Shown here: positions 9,316 through 18,065 of the stretch, one piece after another
Layout: every line of letters starts with the position of its first letter
How positions within the stretch are numbered: position 1 is the first letter of the stretch
Source: Pseudomonas sp. RIT288
GTDB taxonomy: Bacteria; Pseudomonadota; Gammaproteobacteria; Pseudomonadales; Pseudomonadaceae
NCBI RefSeq assembly: GCF_000631985.1
Contig: NZ_JFYN01000041.1
Coordinates: 310,001 to 374,000, forward strand
Reading direction: 5' to 3'
Length of the DNA: 64,000 nt
Program-made: the position numbers and the translations under genes
The notes under the pieces: model-generated
Databases searched by the model: none
Told to the model about the DNA's origin: nothing
What the model saw: the letters and a program-made list of their open reading frames with translations, nothing else

Positions 9316-9997
9316 TGCCATTCTCCACGCCCAGGGCAATCAGTGCTGCGGCGGCCGCTACCTGTTCGGCAATACGGCGGCTCACACCCTGACCTCGGCT
9401 TTTTTCATTCAATAAGACCACTTCGCACTCGACGAAGAAGGTACGGCAGTGCGGTTCACCCTGGATATCCACCACTTCATAGCGTGGCAGTTCGCAACCG
9501 CGCGATTGCAGGTGTTCCTGCAGGCGGGTCTTGGGATCCTTGTTGGTGTCGACCAGCGTCAGGCCTTCGAACTCACCGGCCAGCCAGGCCAGTACGCGCT
9601 CGCGAGCGACGTCCATGCCGGCATCCAGGTAGATCGCACCGATCAGCGCTTCGAGGGCATCGGCCAGGATCGATTCGCGACGGAAGCCACCGCTTTTCAG
9701 TTCGCCCGAGCCCAGACGCAGGTAGTCGCCCAGGTCGAAACCACGGGCCAGCACGGCCAGTGTCTCACCCTTCACCAGGCGTGCGCGCAAACGCGACAAC
9801 TGGCCTTCGCGGGCCAGCGGGAAGCGATCGAACAGCGCCTCGCCGGCGACGAAGTTGAGGATGGCATCGCCGAGGAATTCCAGGCGTTCGTTGTTACGCC
9901 CGGCAAAGCTGCGGTGCGTGAGGGCCAGCAGCATCAGCTCCTGATCCTTGAAGGTGTAACCGAGCTGGCGCTCGAGACGGCTTAGAGAAACGCTCAC
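9308..9997 (-). CDS. rnc: Ribonuclease III
   Basis: A 229-residue double-strand-specific endoribonuclease that processes rRNA precursors and structured mRNAs. The nuclease domain carries the signature NERLEFLGDAILNF. The second acidic cluster is ADALEALIGAIYLDAG. The C-terminal dsRNA-binding domain spans about residues 155-225. The start is GTG at 9995-9997 and overlaps the stop codon of a short open frame in the preceding gap (GTGA), suggesting ancestral coupling to an upstream gene. It is followed by era with an 8-bp overlap. Confidence 0.96.
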   Translation of the reverse strand: MSVSLSRLERQLGYTFKDQELMLLALTHRSFAGRNNERLEFLGDAILNFVAGEALFDRFPLAREGQLSRLRARLVKGETLAVLARGFDLGDYLRLGSGELKSGGFRRESILADALEALIGAIYLDAGMDVARERVLAWLAGEFEGLTLVDTNKDPKTRLQEHLQSRGCELPRYEVVDIQGEPHCRTFFVECEVVLLNEKSRGQGVSRRIAEQVAAAAALIALGVENGND

Positions 9998-10149
9998 GGT
10001 TTACCCACGCTGAGTTCGTGGCTGGATTCCACTGCCATCGCCGGGTTACGGCGCAGGCCTGGGACAATTAACGCTGTGTTCAAAAATGACGTCCTGAATA
10101 TCGTGGCTTCATGCCCTGGTGCCGATTTGTGTCGACTCCAGAAATGCAT
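9994..10149 (-). other. Short open frame where a DUF4845 gene is expected
   Basis: In P. aeruginosa and other pseudomonads a gene for a small membrane protein (DUF4845, about 120 residues) separates lepB from rnc. Here the gap is only about 183 bp. A 51-codon frame beginning MHFWSRHK and ending HELSVGKP-stop occupies it, and its TGA overlaps the rnc GTG. There is no Shine-Dalgarno sequence; its ATG is immediately after the lepB hairpin. The last eight residues could be a remnant of the lost gene's C-terminus, but this is inference from memory of the family. It may not be translated. Confidence 0.3.
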
Positions 10150-10151
10150 TC

Positions 10152-10172
10152 GGCGCTGTGGTCAACAGCGCC
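10152..10172 (-). terminator. Hairpin after lepB
   Basis: A perfect 8-bp stem (GGCGCTGT / ACAGCGCC) with a 5-nt loop, nine bases after the lepB stop. No T-run follows on the minus strand, so it may be a processing or attenuating hairpin rather than a full terminator. Confidence 0.5.
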
Positions 10173-10180
10173 GTGATTGA

Positions 10181-11035
10181 TTACTTGATCAGGCCAACCC
10201 GCGAGAAATTCGGCAGGTGGCTGAGTTTCGGTTCCGGCCAGCTCATCCAGACAGCGAAGGCTTTGCCGACGATATTCTGGTCGGGAACCATGCCCAGCAG
10301 ATCCTTGGGAATGTTCGGGTCATCCCAGTAGCGACTGTCGTTGGAGTTGTCGCGGTTGTCGCCCATCATGAAGTAATGGCCGGCCGGCACGGTCCAGGTA
10401 TGGTCCGGGGTCGCACGGTAGCGGCTCATTTCCTTGCGGATCAGGTGCTCGGCAGCGCCGAGTTTTTCCTTGTAGAGCTCCGCGCTGCCCAGCGTGCCCG
10501 GCTCGGAGCCGACCAGTTGCTCGGCAATCGACTCGCCATTGACCAACAGACGCTTGTCAGCGGTGTAACGCACCGTGTCGCCCGGCAGGCCGACTACACG
10601 CTTGATGTAGTTGACGTTCGGGTCGCTCGGGTAGCGGAACACCATCACATCGCCACGCTGTGGATCACCGACTTCGATGACTTTCTTGTCGATCACCGGC
10701 AGACGGATCCCGTAAGAAAACTTGTTCACCAGAATGAAGTCGCCAACGTCCAGGGTCGGTTTCATCGAGCCGGACGGAATCTGGAACGGTTCCACCAGGA
10801 ACGAACGCAGCACCAGCACGATGAACAGCACCGGAAAGAACGACTTGCCGTATTCAACCAGCAACGGCTCTTTGTTCAGCTTCTCGACCACCACGGGCTC
10901 GGGCTGGCTGACACTGCCTTGATAAGAGGCAATGGCAGCACGCCGACGCGGCGCCAGGAACAGCAGATCGAGCAACGCCAACAGGCCGCAGACGAACACG
11001 GCGATGACCAGCAACAGCGGGAAATTTAGTGACAT
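10181..11035 (-). CDS. lepB: Signal peptidase I
   Basis: A 284-residue inner-membrane protease that removes signal peptides from secreted proteins. Two N-terminal transmembrane segments are visible: residues about 3-27 (FPLLLVIAVFVCGLLALLDLLF) and about 60-80. The catalytic Ser lies in PSGSMKPTL and the catalytic Lys in YIKRVVGLPGD. The C-terminal box GDNRDNSNDSRYW is typical of the family. Start ATG is at 11033-11035. It lies nine bases downstream of lepA, the conserved pairing from which LepA took its name. Confidence 0.97.
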   Translation of the reverse strand: MSLNFPLLLVIAVFVCGLLALLDLLFLAPRRRAAIASYQGSVSQPEPVVVEKLNKEPLLVEYGKSFFPVLFIVLVLRSFLVEPFQIPSGSMKPTLDVGDFILVNKFSYGIRLPVIDKKVIEVGDPQRGDVMVFRYPSDPNVNYIKRVVGLPGDTVRYTADKRLLVNGESIAEQLVGSEPGTLGSAELYKEKLGAAEHLIRKEMSRYRATPDHTWTVPAGHYFMMGDNRDNSNDSRYWDDPNIPKDLLGMVPDQNIVGKAFAVWMSWPEPKLSHLPNFSRVGLIK

Positions 11036-11044
11036 AGGACCTGA

Positions 11045-12841
11045 CTATTCCAACCTGAGCACGGCAAGGAAGGCTTCTTGTGGAATTTCCACGTTGCCGA
11101 CCTGCTTCATGCGTTTCTTACCGGCCTTTTGCTTTTCAAGCAGCTTTTTCTTACGGCTTACGTCACCGCCGTAGCATTTGGCCAATACGTTCTTTCTGAG
11201 TGCCTTGACGGTTGTCCGGGCAACGATCTGACCGCCAATGGCCGCCTGGATCGCCACGTCGAACATCTGACGAGGAATCAGTTCTTTCATCTTCTCGGTC
11301 AACTGGCGACCTTTGAAGTGCGAATTGTCACGGTGCACGATCAACGCCAGGGCGTCGACCTTGTCACCGTTGATCAGCACGTCCAGTTTCACCAGATTAG
11401 CCGATTGGTAACGATCGAAATGGTAATCCAGCGAAGCATAGCCGCGGCTGGTGGATTTGAGACGGTCGAAGAAGTCCAGGACCACTTCGTTCATCGGCAG
11501 GTCGTAGGTCACTTGTACCTGATTGCCGAGGAACAGCATGTCGACCTGTACGCCGCGTTTCTCGATGCACAGGGTGATGACGTTGCCCAGGTGCTCCTGC
11601 GGAACCAGGATATTGGCCCGCACGATCGGCTCGCGCATGTCTTCGATGGCCGACACATCCGGAAGCTTGGATGGGTTGTCGACGTAAATCGTTTCACCGG
11701 TTTTCAGCACCAGCTCGAAAATTACCGTTGGCGCGGTGGTGATCAGGTCCAGGTCGTATTCGCGCTCGAGGCGCTCCTGGATGATCTCCATGTGCAGCAT
11801 GCCGAGGAACCCGCAACGGAAGCCGAAGCCCAGTGCGTCGGAGCTTTCCGGGGTGTACTGCAGCGACGAGTCGTTCAGGGTCAGTTTCTGCAGCGCTTCG
11901 CGGAAGTCCTCGAAGTCGTCGGAGCTGACCGGGAACAGACCGGCATAAACCTGTGGCTGGATGCGTTTGAAACCGGGCAGAACCGGGACATCCGGAGTCG
12001 AGCTCAGGGTCAGGGTGTCACCAACCGGCGCACCGTGAATGTCCTTGATGCTGGCGATGATGAAGCCCACTTCGCCGGCCTTGAGGTCAGCGGTAGCAGT
12101 GTGTTTCGGGTTGAATACACCGACGCTGTCGACCAGGTGGATCTTGCCGGTGGATTTCACCAGGATCTTGTCGCCCTTTTTCACGCGGCCATGACGCACG
12201 CGCACCAGGGAAACAACGCCCAGGTAGTTGTCGAACCAGGAGTCGATGATCAACGCCTGCAGCGGATCTTCGATGTTGCCGGTCGGCGCAGGAATGGTCG
12301 CAACCAGACGTTCGAGCACTTCGTCGACACCCAGGCCGGTCTTGGCGCTGCAGGTGACGGCGTCGGTGGCGTCGATGCCGATGATCTTCTCGATCTCGTC
12401 CTTGACGCGGTCCGGCTCGGCCTGTGGCAGGTCGATCTTGTTCAGCACCGGCATGACCTCGAGGCCTTGCTCGATGGCGGTGTAGCAGTTGGCCACGGAC
12501 TGGGCTTCAACACCCTGACCGGCATCGACCACCAGCAACGCCCCTTCACACGCGGCCAGGGAACGGCTGACTTCGTAGGTGAAGTCGACGTGGCCCGGGG
12601 TGTCAATGAAGTTCAGCTGGTAGGTGACGCCATCTTTGGCTTTGTAATAGAGGGTAACGCTATGGGCCTTGATGGTGATCCCGCGTTCGCGCTCCAGATC
12701 CATGGAATCCAGTACCTGGGCTTCCATTTCACGCTCGGCCAGGCCACCGCACATCTGGATGAAACGGTCAGCCAGCGTCGACTTGCCATGGTCAATGTGG
12801 GCGATGATGGAGAAATTGCGGATATGACTCAAATCACTCAC
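11045..12841 (-). CDS. lepA: Elongation factor 4 (LepA)
   Basis: A 598-residue translational GTPase that acts on the ribosome, with proposed roles in back-translocation and in initiation or 30S biogenesis. The G domain includes AHIDHGKSTLADR (P-loop), DTPGHVDFTYEVSRSL and NKIDLP. The EF-G-like domains II, III and V follow, then the LepA-specific C-terminal domain with the basic end CYGGDVSRKKKLLEKQKAGKKRMK. The length is normal. It is the first gene of the leftward operon; its promoter must lie in 12842-12950. Confidence 0.97.
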   Translation of the reverse strand: MSDLSHIRNFSIIAHIDHGKSTLADRFIQMCGGLAEREMEAQVLDSMDLERERGITIKAHSVTLYYKAKDGVTYQLNFIDTPGHVDFTYEVSRSLAACEGALLVVDAGQGVEAQSVANCYTAIEQGLEVMPVLNKIDLPQAEPDRVKDEIEKIIGIDATDAVTCSAKTGLGVDEVLERLVATIPAPTGNIEDPLQALIIDSWFDNYLGVVSLVRVRHGRVKKGDKILVKSTGKIHLVDSVGVFNPKHTATADLKAGEVGFIIASIKDIHGAPVGDTLTLSSTPDVPVLPGFKRIQPQVYAGLFPVSSDDFEDFREALQKLTLNDSSLQYTPESSDALGFGFRCGFLGMLHMEIIQERLEREYDLDLITTAPTVIFELVLKTGETIYVDNPSKLPDVSAIEDMREPIVRANILVPQEHLGNVITLCIEKRGVQVDMLFLGNQVQVTYDLPMNEVVLDFFDRLKSTSRGYASLDYHFDRYQSANLVKLDVLINGDKVDALALIVHRDNSHFKGRQLTEKMKELIPRQMFDVAIQAAIGGQIVARTTVKALRKNVLAKCYGGDVSRKKKLLEKQKAGKKRMKQVGNVEIPQEAFLAVLRLE

Positions 12842-12948
12842 GGATCAACACTCAAAAAGGCTGCAGGCTTGGCCCGCCGAAAAATAGCCGGGAATTGTAC
12901 CTGATACACGGCGCAAGCGTCACGTTCGCCTGTCACCCCGATTGCATA

Positions 12949-12984
12949 CGAAAACGCCCCGATCTGTCGACCGAGGCGTTTTCG
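12949..12984 (-). terminator. Terminator after lptG
   Basis: A perfect 10-bp stem CGAAAACGCC / GGCGTTTTCG with a 16-nt loop, located between the lptG stop and the lepA start. The stem-internal A/T tracts would let it act in either direction. Confidence 0.7.
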
Positions 12985-13013
12985 CGGTTAAAGCGTTGGC
13001 AACAACGCGACCA

Positions 13014-14075
13014 TCAACCGGCCCGTCGCAGCAACCAGACACCCGCCAGCGCACAGACCGTGGCCGGCACCAGCACCGCGAACAGCGGCGAGAAACCGAA
13101 CACCAGGCTCGATGGGCCGAGCAGATCCTGGACAATGCGGAAGGTGAAGCCCACCAGCACACCGGTGAACACCCGCTGACCAAGAGTCACCGAGCGCAAC
13201 GGGCCGAAGATGAAGGAGATCGCCATCAGTACCAGCGCAGCGGTCACCAGCGGCTGCAACACCTTGACCCAAAATGCCAGCCAGTAACGGCCATTGCTCA
13301 GGCCCTGGTCCGCCAGATAGTGGATATAGCCCCACAGACCGGAAATCGACAGCGACTCAGGCGCCATCACTACCGTGTTGAGCAATTGCGGACTCAGCGA
13401 CACGTCCCACTCCTCGCTCGGCGCATTCAGCACTTCGGTGCTGCGCTCGTGGAACACCGTGGTGGTCACGTCGCTGAGCAGCCAGCGCTTGCCGTCGAAC
13501 TCCGCACGCTTGGCAAAACTGGAGCTGAGCAGGTGACGCTCTTTGTCGAAGTGATAGCGGGTCACGCCATACAACAGACCGTCGGGTTGCACGGCGTTGA
13601 TATGGATGAACTCCTCACCCTGACGGTGCCACATGCCGTGCTTGGCACTCTGCGCGTCGCCGCTGCCTTGCGCCAGCGAGCGATTGGCCTGGGCCATGCT
13701 TTCGGTGGCCGGTGCCACGTATTCGCCGATCAGCACGCCGGCCAGCATCAGCACCAGCATGGGCTTCATGACCGCCCAGACGATGCGCCCGATGGACACA
13801 CCCGCGGCGCGCATGACCGTCAGCTCGCTGCTGCTGGCCAGACTGCCGAGGCCGATCAGGCAGCCGATCAGCGCGGCCATCGGCAGCATTTCATACAGGC
13901 GACGCGGTGCGGTGAGCAGGACAAAGCTCAGCACATCGGTCAGCGTGTAGGTATCGCTGACGTCGCTCATCTCGTCGATGAAGGCAAACAGGGTCGCCAG
14001 ACCCAGAATGATCGCCAGCACGGCGATGATCGCCATGAACACACTGCTGCCGATGTAGCGGTCGAGTTTAACCAC
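13014..14075 (-). CDS. lptG: LPS export ABC transporter permease LptG
   Basis: A 353-residue inner-membrane component of the LptB2FG complex that extracts lipopolysaccharide from the inner membrane. Transmembrane segments are predicted near residues 12-32, 60-80 and 100-120, with three more in the C-terminal third (LVTAALVLMAISFIFG, LVGFTFRIVQDLL, LFAVLVPATVCALAGV). A large periplasmic beta-jellyroll lies between. The start codon overlaps the end of lptF by eight bases, so translation is likely coupled. It ends at the terminator at 12949-12984. Confidence 0.95.
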   Translation of the reverse strand: MVKLDRYIGSSVFMAIIAVLAIILGLATLFAFIDEMSDVSDTYTLTDVLSFVLLTAPRRLYEMLPMAALIGCLIGLGSLASSSELTVMRAAGVSIGRIVWAVMKPMLVLMLAGVLIGEYVAPATESMAQANRSLAQGSGDAQSAKHGMWHRQGEEFIHINAVQPDGLLYGVTRYHFDKERHLLSSSFAKRAEFDGKRWLLSDVTTTVFHERSTEVLNAPSEEWDVSLSPQLLNTVVMAPESLSISGLWGYIHYLADQGLSNGRYWLAFWVKVLQPLVTAALVLMAISFIFGPLRSVTLGQRVFTGVLVGFTFRIVQDLLGPSSLVFGFSPLFAVLVPATVCALAGVWLLRRAG

Positions 14076-15189
14076 GGGCCACCTCCAGCGCAGCGCTGCG
14101 ACGGCTGGCCAGCTTCAGGCGCATCGGCTCCCAGTACAGCAGGCCAAGACCAATGGCCAGGAAGATCCCGTGCACCCACCACAGGCCGAGAGCCGGCGGG
14201 ATCTTGCCTTTTTCGAGGGCGCCGCGGGCGGCAATCAGGATGGTCAGGTAAGCCATATAAAGAAGAATCGCCGGCAGCAGCTTCAGGAAACGGCCCTGAC
14301 GCGGATTGACCCGCGACAGCGGCACCGCCATCAGGGTCACGATGAACACCAGCAACGGCAGCGAAATCCGCCATTGCAGCTCAGCCCTGGAACGCTCGTC
14401 GTCGGCGCCCAGCAGGGTCGAGGTCGGGATCGCGTCACGGTCGGTGACTTCGTCACTGGCATCGGGTTTTGGCAGCAATACACCGTAGGTATCGTATTTG
14501 ATCGCCCGGTAATCGGCCTGCCCCGGGCTGCCGTCATAGCGATAGCCGTTGTGCAGGATCAGGTAGCGGTTGCCGTCCGAGTGAACTTCCTGACGGCCCT
14601 TCTCGGCCACCAGTACGGAAATCCCGCGGTCCTTCTGATTGGCCCCGAGATTTTTCTGCGAGATGAACACGCCGCCGAGGTTGACGCGATCGTCGGTCAG
14701 GCTTTCGGTGTAGGTCACTCGGGTACCGTCACGCAACGCCTGGAAACGGCCAGGCTCGAGGGTATCGAACTCGGTCAGGGCGTCCTGCTTGTTCAGCAGC
14801 AGCTGGAACTGGTTGGCGCCTTGCGGGGCCAGGCTCAGGCTCAGCCACGCCACCACCAGTGCCACCAGCGTCGCCGGGAACAGGGTCATGCGCAGCAGAC
14901 GCTGCTGACTCATGCCGGTGGCCGAGAGCACGGTCATTTCGCTTTCGAGGTACAACCGGCCATAAGCCAGCAGGATCCCGAGAAACAGGCCCAACGGCAG
15001 GATCAGCTGCATGAAACCCGGCAGACGGTAACCCATGATCAGGAACAGCGATCCCGGATCGAGTTGGCCCGCAGCGGCCTGGGCAAGGTATTTGATGAAG
15101 CGACCGCTCATGATGATGACCAGCAGCACGGCGCTGACGGCGCTCAGGGTCAACATCACTTCACGGGACAGATAACGGAAGACGATCAA
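14068..15189 (-). CDS. lptF: LPS export ABC transporter permease LptF
   Basis: A 373-residue partner permease of LptG. The N-terminus IVFRYLSREVMLTLSAVS leads into the first transmembrane helix. The cytoplasmic coupling region is SEMTVLSATGMS. A periplasmic jellyroll and three C-terminal helices follow. I chose the TTG start at 15187-15189 because GGAG lies eight bases upstream and the known family starts with (M)IVFRYL; a GTG three codons upstream (15198) has its Shine-Dalgarno too close. It is divergent from pepA across about 300 bp. Confidence 0.93.
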   Translation of the reverse strand: MIVFRYLSREVMLTLSAVSAVLLVIIMSGRFIKYLAQAAAGQLDPGSLFLIMGYRLPGFMQLILPLGLFLGILLAYGRLYLESEMTVLSATGMSQQRLLRMTLFPATLVALVVAWLSLSLAPQGANQFQLLLNKQDALTEFDTLEPGRFQALRDGTRVTYTESLTDDRVNLGGVFISQKNLGANQKDRGISVLVAEKGRQEVHSDGNRYLILHNGYRYDGSPGQADYRAIKYDTYGVLLPKPDASDEVTDRDAIPTSTLLGADDERSRAELQWRISLPLLVFIVTLMAVPLSRVNPRQGRFLKLLPAILLYMAYLTILIAARGALEKGKIPPALGLWWVHGIFLAIGLGLLYWEPMRLKLASRRSAALEVARG

Positions 15190-15497
15190 ACCAGACACTC
15201 CAGGGTTGTCAGGCTAAGGCGGCCAAACAAGCAAACGTTTCGAGCGACCCGCAAGGCAGAGCCGTCGAAAAAAGATGCGGCATTATCCTGTGATTGAGGG
15301 CGCCTGTCACTGCGCACACTCACCCAAGCGTGTAATCGGTTGAAGATCGTGCCGCCGAGGGTTGTCAGGCGCAGGGAGCGAGGTTCAAACTGCCGCCTTT
15401 GTCGCAGGCACTGGCCTGCGTCTCTTCTATCTATAAGCAGGCGACTGCGGACACCGTCGAACGCCTGTGTGTTGACCATTCATTCAGGGATCCGGAC
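15190..15497. promoter_or_regulatory. Divergent lptF/pepA promoter region
   Basis: About 308 bp without a gene. It must hold the promoters of the essential lptFG pair and of pepA. A GGATAATGCCGC segment on the minus strand near 15285 could be an lptF -10 region. AGGGA at 15486-15490 is the pepA ribosome-binding site. No operator is recognised. Confidence 0.4.
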
Positions 15498-16988
15498 ATG
15501 GAACTGGTTGTAAAAAGCGTTAGCCCAGAAACGTTGAAAACCGCCACCCTGGTGGTTGCCGTCGGCGAAGGCCGCAAACTCGGCGTCGCCGCCAAACAGG
15601 TCGACGAGCTGAGCGGTGGCGCGATCAGCGCCGTGCTCAAGCGTGGCGATCTGGCCGGCAAGGTCGGTCAAAGCCTGTTGCTGCACAGCCTGCCGAACCT
15701 CAAGGCCGAGCGCGTGCTGCTGGTCGGCGTGGGCAAGGATGAAGAACTGGGCGACCGTCCGTTCCGTAAAATCGTTGCCGGCATCCTCAATACCCTGAAA
15801 GGTCTGGGCGGCAGCGACGCCGTGCTGGCCCTGGATGAAATCATCGTCAAGAACCGCGACAGCTACGGCAAGACCCGTCTGCTGACCGAAACCCTGGTGG
15901 ACGGCGAATACACGTTCGACCAGTTCAAGAGCCAGAAAGCCGAACCGCGCGCCCTGAAGAAAATCACCCTGCTGACCATCAAAGCCGCTCAGGCCGAAGT
16001 GCAGCGCGCCGTGACCCACGCTACCGCGATCGCCAACGGCATGGCCTTCACCCGTAATCTGGGCAACCTGCCGCCGAACATCTGCCACCCGACCTTCCTC
16101 GGCGAACAGGCAAAGAACCTCGGCAAAGAGTTCAAGGATCTGAAAGTCGAAGTCCTCGACGAGAAGAAGATCAAATCCCTGGGCATGGGCTCGTTCTACG
16201 CCGTCGGCCAAGGCAGCGCCCAGCCGCCGCGCCTGATTGTCATGCAATACAACGGTGGCAAGAAATCCGAGAAGCCTTACGCGCTGGTCGGTAAAGGCAT
16301 CACCTTCGACACCGGCGGCATCAGCTTGAAGCCGGGCGCCGGCATGGACGAAATGAAGTACGACATGGGCGGCGCGGCCTCGGTGTTCGGCACCCTGCGT
16401 GCCGTGCTTGAATTGAAGCTGCCGATCAACCTGGTGTGCATCCTCGCTTGCGCGGAAAACATGCCGAGCGGCAACGCCTCACGTCCGGGCGACATCGTCA
16501 CCACCATGAGCGGCCAGACCGTGGAAATCCTCAACACCGACGCCGAAGGCCGTCTGGTGCTGTGCGACGCCCTGACCTACTCCGAGCGCTTCAAGCCGCA
16601 AGCGGTGATCGACATCGCCACCCTGACCGGTGCCTGTGTGGTTGCACTGGGCGCCCACACTTCGGGCCTGCTGGGCAACAACGACGAACTGATCGGCCAA
16701 CTGCTCAGCGCCGGTAAAGCCGCTGACGACCGCGCCTGGCAACTGCCGCTGTTCGACGAATACCAGGAACAACTGGACAGCCCGTTCGCCGACATCGCCA
16801 ACATTGGCGGGCCGAAGGCCGGCACCATCACTGCCGCGTGCTTCCTGTCGCGCTTCACCAAGAACCTCAACTGGGCGCACCTGGACATCGCGGGCACCGC
16901 GTGGACCAGCGGCGGCAAGGACAAGGGCGCCACCGGCCGTCCGGTTCCGCTGCTGACCCAATACCTGCTGGACCGCGCCAAAGCCTGA
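15498..16988 (+). CDS. pepA: Leucyl aminopeptidase (cytosol aminopeptidase)
   Basis: A 496-residue M17 metallo-aminopeptidase that removes N-terminal residues from peptides. Some PepA homologues also bind DNA. The C-terminal catalytic domain carries the two-metal site motifs GKGITFDTGGISLKPG and the M17 signature NTDAEGRLVL. The ATG at 15498 is preceded by AGGGA seven bases away; an upstream frame from 15399 lacks family similarity. It is the first gene of a rightward set with holC, a small gene and valS. Confidence 0.96.
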   Translation: MELVVKSVSPETLKTATLVVAVGEGRKLGVAAKQVDELSGGAISAVLKRGDLAGKVGQSLLLHSLPNLKAERVLLVGVGKDEELGDRPFRKIVAGILNTLKGLGGSDAVLALDEIIVKNRDSYGKTRLLTETLVDGEYTFDQFKSQKAEPRALKKITLLTIKAAQAEVQRAVTHATAIANGMAFTRNLGNLPPNICHPTFLGEQAKNLGKEFKDLKVEVLDEKKIKSLGMGSFYAVGQGSAQPPRLIVMQYNGGKKSEKPYALVGKGITFDTGGISLKPGAGMDEMKYDMGGAASVFGTLRAVLELKLPINLVCILACAENMPSGNASRPGDIVTTMSGQTVEILNTDAEGRLVLCDALTYSERFKPQAVIDIATLTGACVVALGAHTSGLLGNNDELIGQLLSAGKAADDRAWQLPLFDEYQEQLDSPFADIANIGGPKAGTITAACFLSRFTKNLNWAHLDIAGTAWTSGGKDKGATGRPVPLLTQYLLDRAKA

Positions 16989-17004
16989 AACCAATGAACC
17001 TGGG

Positions 17005-17028
17005 CGGCGTCACTTTGCGGTGACGCCG
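17005..17028 (+). other. Hairpin between pepA and holC
   Basis: A stem GGCGTCAC / GTGACGCC with a six-base loop, 18 bp after the pepA stop and not followed by a T-run. It may be a partial attenuator or an mRNA-stability hairpin. Confidence 0.45.
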
Positions 17029-17048
17029 TTCAAGGCTCAGGAACCGCA

Positions 17049-17477
17049 ATGACCAAAGTCGACTTCTATATCCTGCCCAGCGCCGATCCTTCGGCTCGTC
17101 TGGACTTTGCCTGCAAGCTCACCGAGAAAGCCTGGCGCATGGGTCACCGCATCTACCTGCATTGCAGCGATGCCGCTCAGCGTGACGATCTCGATGCACG
17201 CCTGTGGGCGTTCAAGGGCGAAACGTTCGTGCCGCACGGCGCTGCCGAGAGCGAACCAGACGGCTTGATCGTGCTGGGACTGAGCGCGGACTGCGGCGAG
17301 CATCAGGATTTGCTGGTCAACCTCGACCTGAAAGTACCGGCCTTCGCCAGCAAATTCGCCCGCGTGGCGGAAGTGGTGGTGGAAGATCCGACGATTCGCG
17401 CGGCGGCACGGGAGAGTTTCCGTTTCTACCGCGAACAGGGCTATCCTCTGCAAGATCACCGTTTACAGCGACTCTGA
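17049..17477 (+). CDS. holC: DNA polymerase III subunit chi
   Basis: A 142-residue chi subunit, which links the clamp loader (through psi) to SSB on the lagging strand. Family features visible are the N-terminal VDFYILPSADPSARLDFACKL, the middle GHRIYLHCSD, and the C-terminal RFYREQGYPLQDHRL. Start ATG 17049 is preceded by CAGGA. It lies between pepA and valS, the order found across gammaproteobacteria. Confidence 0.94.
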   Translation: MTKVDFYILPSADPSARLDFACKLTEKAWRMGHRIYLHCSDAAQRDDLDARLWAFKGETFVPHGAAESEPDGLIVLGLSADCGEHQDLLVNLDLKVPAFASKFARVAEVVVEDPTIRAAARESFRFYREQGYPLQDHRLQRL

Positions 17478-17485
17478 GTACGCCG

Positions 17486-17872
17486 ATGGACACTCCAAAA
17501 CCGCTGCAAAAGCCTGCACACCTGCTGGACGATCTCGAATCGATCCGCCAGTTGCTCGGCGATGACAACCTGCAACCGCCCTTGCTGACCGACACGGTCG
17601 AGGATGGCGAACAGGAACAGATTCCGATGCTGTTCGAGTCCGTCGACGCCACGCCGCCGACCCTCGAACCACCACCGGTTCCGGCCCCGGCACCTGCTGT
17701 AGCACCTGTGGACAAAGGCCCGGACGCCCTGCTGCATCTGGACAGCGAACTGCGCGCCGCCGCGCAATTGATCATGCAGGACGTGATCGACGACTTCGCG
17801 CCGCACATCGAAACCGAAATCAAACGCCGCCTCGAGGCGCGGATGGAACGGTTGCTCAGCCAGTACGAATAA
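17486..17872 (+). CDS. Small acidic, proline-rich protein of the holC-valS junction
   Basis: A 128-residue protein of unknown function, beginning eight bases after holC. The N-terminal part (about 1-50) is acidic (LLDDLESIRQLLGDD, VEDGEQEQIP). A Pro/Ala linker at about 55-75 (PPPVPAPAPAVAP) follows. A predicted amphipathic helix at about 80-128 ends ERLLSQYE. The helix resembles the DNA polymerase III-associated or DUF2497-like C-terminal helices in layout only. No signal peptide or membrane segment is seen. It is conserved at this place in pseudomonads as far as I recall, so a replication link is possible but unproven. Confidence 0.75.
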   Translation: MDTPKPLQKPAHLLDDLESIRQLLGDDNLQPPLLTDTVEDGEQEQIPMLFESVDATPPTLEPPPVPAPAPAVAPVDKGPDALLHLDSELRAAAQLIMQDVIDDFAPHIETEIKRRLEARMERLLSQYE

Positions 17873-17879
17873 CGTTCCC

Positions 17880-17964
17880 GTAGGAGCTGCCGCAGGCTGC
17901 GATCTTTTGATCTTGTTTTTTAAAAGCAACATCAAAAGATCGCAGCCTGCGGCAGCTCCTACAG
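17880..17964. repeat. REP palindrome (GTAGGAGCTGCCG family)
   Basis: A near-perfect inverted repeat: GTAGGAGCTGCCGCAGGCTG..ATCTTTTGAT and its complement around a T-rich centre. It lies between the 17486-17872 gene and valS. Confidence 0.85.
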
Positions 17965-18065
17965 AAAGCTTTCTCCGGCCTGTCCTCCCCCGCTCGCCCT
18001 CGGCCCCATGCCCCGCTATACTTCCCGGCTTTTCCTGAATAAATGCCAATAGGGTCCCGCCGCGC

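Noticed and set aside
12942..14309. A 455-codon plus-strand frame over lptG
   Set aside because: Gln/His/Arg-rich shadow of the membrane protein gene on the other strand.
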